DNA from: an uncultured Bacilli bacterium
GTDB lineage: Bacteria; Bacillota_I; Bacilli_A; RF39; UBA660
Direction of reading: 5' to 3'
Assembly: GCA_949451605.1 (NCBI GenBank)
Contig: CASTSB010000002.1
Span: 1-46,653 of the forward strand
Length of the DNA: 46,653 bases
Shown here: positions 45,559 through 46,653 of the stretch, in pieces
Layout of the letters: the number at the start of each line of letters is the position of its first letter
How positions within the stretch are numbered: the stretch's first letter is position 1
Notes under the pieces: model-generated
The model's input: the letters and a program-made list of their open reading frames with translations, nothing else
What the model was told of the DNA's origin: nothing
Database searches by the model: none
Made by a program: the position numbers and the translations under genes

Positions 45559-46653
45559 CTACTTTCTTTCAATATTTGCATTTTTTACTTCAAAAATATA
45601 TGCATTATCTAGATTTTTCTTATTTATGTTTTTAATATCCGTTGTTGTAATAATGCTTTGAATATCATTAACATTTATCAACTTTAATAACTTATTACGT
45701 TTCTTTATATCAAGTTCACTAAATATATCATCAAATAATAAAACTGGATAAAAACCTGAATAATTTTTAAATATAGGTATTTCTGATAATTTAAAAGATA
45801 AAATTGCCACTTTTTGTTGACCTTGAGAACCATAAATTTTTAAATCCTTATTATTTAATTCAAAAATTATATCATCTCGATGTGGACCATATAAAGTCAT
45901 TCCATTTTGAAGCTCACGAGAATAATTTTTTGTTAGTTTTTCTTTATAAACTTTAATTATATTAGAAGAACTATAATCACTTAATCCTATATTATCAATA
46001 TATTTAACTACTAGCCCCGATTCACCAGAAATATAATTATAATTTTTATCAATGTAATTATTAATGAGATCAACATAGTCTTTCCTTGATTGATAAATGA
46101 TAACTGCTTTTTCAATAAGCTTATCTGTAATTACATCTAGATACTTTTTATCAGCTATATTATTGTTATAAAGTATTTTTAGGTATTCATTTCTATTTTT
46201 AAGAATTTTATTATATTCATTATATGTATTTAAATATGTTTTAGAAATCTGTGATAATTGTATATTTAATAAATTTCTCCGTATACTAGGAGAACCTTTT
46301 ATTATTTCCAAATCGTCTGGTGTAAATACTATAACATTAAGAATTGATATATAATCTGAAACTTTTCTAATTGGATTATTATCTATTTTTAACTTTTTTT
46401 CTATCTCAGATAAGGAAATTTCTAATTTAGAAATTAATCTATCTTTTTTTATAACACCTTGTATTTTGCAACTATTTTTGCCAATTGTTATTAGATTAGG
46501 ACTATTAACTACTCTATGAGACTTAGTTAATGCTAATATAATGATAGATTCAAGTATATTAGTCTTTCCTTGGGCATTATCTCCAACTATAATATTCATT
46601 TTTTCATTGAATAAAATATTTGTTTTAGAGTAATTTCTAAAATTAGTAAGATT
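45559..46653 (-). CDS. recF: DNA replication and repair protein RecF (5' end cut by right edge)
   Basis: An SMC-like ATPase that helps load RecA at gaps. 364 residues are visible; the frame is open to the window edge (LTNFRNYSKTNILFNEKMNI), so the true start lies beyond 46653 and the internal ATG at 46599 is not the start. Walker A is VGDNAQGKTNILES, the signature motif is YGSQGQQKVAILSFKL and Walker B is PVLLFDDIFSELD. It heads gyrB and should be preceded by dnaN/dnaA off-window. Confidence 0.96.
   Translation of the reverse strand, partial: NLTNFRNYSKTNILFNEKMNIIVGDNAQGKTNILESIIILALTKSHRVVNSPNLITIGKNSCKIQGVIKKDRLISKLEISLSEIEKKLKIDNNPIRKVSDYISILNVIVFTPDDLEIIKGSPSIRRNLLNIQLSQISKTYLNTYNEYNKILKNRNEYLKILYNNNIADKKYLDVITDKLIEKAVIIYQSRKDYVDLINNYIDKNYNYISGESGLVVKYIDNIGLSDYSSSNIIKVYKEKLTKNYSRELQNGMTLYGPHRDDIIFELNNKDLKIYGSQGQQKVAILSFKLSEIPIFKNYSGFYPVLLFDDIFSELDIKKRNKLLKLINVNDIQSIITTTDIKNINKKNLDNAYIFEVKNANIERK

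Overview
The window is 46.6 kb of very AT-rich chromosome with every protein gene on the minus strand. It is the origin-proximal housekeeping block of a low-GC Bacillota (class Bacilli sensu lato). The gene order follows Bacillus subtilis closely: recF-gyrB-gyrA, tadA, SRP RNA, dnaX-ebfC-recR-bofA, holB-ricT-yabB-rsmI, pth-mfd, metG-tatD, ksgA-yabG-veg-spoVG-yabP-yabQ-divIC, tilS-ftsH, dusB-lysS, cysS-mrnC-rlmB-sigH, secE-nusG-rplKAJL-ybxB-rpoBC. Replication should enter from the right (recF side), co-directional with all transcription. Many loci of the B. subtilis block are absent, so the block is compacted. TGA is used as a stop (yabG, yabB) and Trp is TGG, so this is the standard code, not the Mycoplasma code. 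Spore genes (sigH, spoVG, yabG, yabP, yabQ, bofA) point to a spore-forming ancestry. RpoB carries Asn at the position of E. coli His526, and the SRP RNA is of the short type. My best guess is an uncultured gut-type lineage near Erysipelotrichales, RF39 or the Mollicutes relatives; the species cannot be told from this window.

Left part (1-10.9 kb): the transcription and ribosome cluster. rpoC (cut by the left edge), rpoB and a ybxB-type rRNA methyltransferase form an operon with two consensus promoters and an intrinsic terminator in its leader. Upstream lies a 0.7 kb spacer after rplL with no ordinary gene; it holds two promoter-terminator units that look like undescribed small RNAs. rplJL has an L10-type leader. 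rplK and rplA are each preceded by an element resembling the L1-binding part of 23S rRNA. nusG-secE, a tail-anchored protein resembling a degenerate kinase C-lobe, and sigH follow.

Middle (10.9-30 kb): rlmB-mrnC-cysS, a YfcC-type transporter with a Lys/Ser/Thr-rich insert, lysS-RDD-dusB, an ftsH with a C-terminal Rho-N/SAP-like motif, tilS, divIC, the spore genes, ksgA, then a cassette not found at this spot in B. subtilis: an ER/SipW-type signal peptidase with two paralogous membrane-anchored secreted proteins. tatD and metG follow, metG under a methionine T-box, then an unrecognised charged protein.

Right part (30-46.6 kb): mfd-pth-rsmI-yabB-ricT-holB-bofA-recR-ebfC-dnaX, tadA, a short SRP RNA, then a 430-bp spacer before gyrA-gyrB-recF (recF cut by the right edge). 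That spacer is the most striking part of the window: a perfect parS, a near-parS and two Noc-type palindromes alternate within 210 bp, inside a dense same-orientation cluster of DnaA-box-like TGTGGA words. It looks like a centromere/nucleoid-occlusion hub. A second recurring theme is terminators whose stem-loop contains the upstream gene's stop codon (eight cases).
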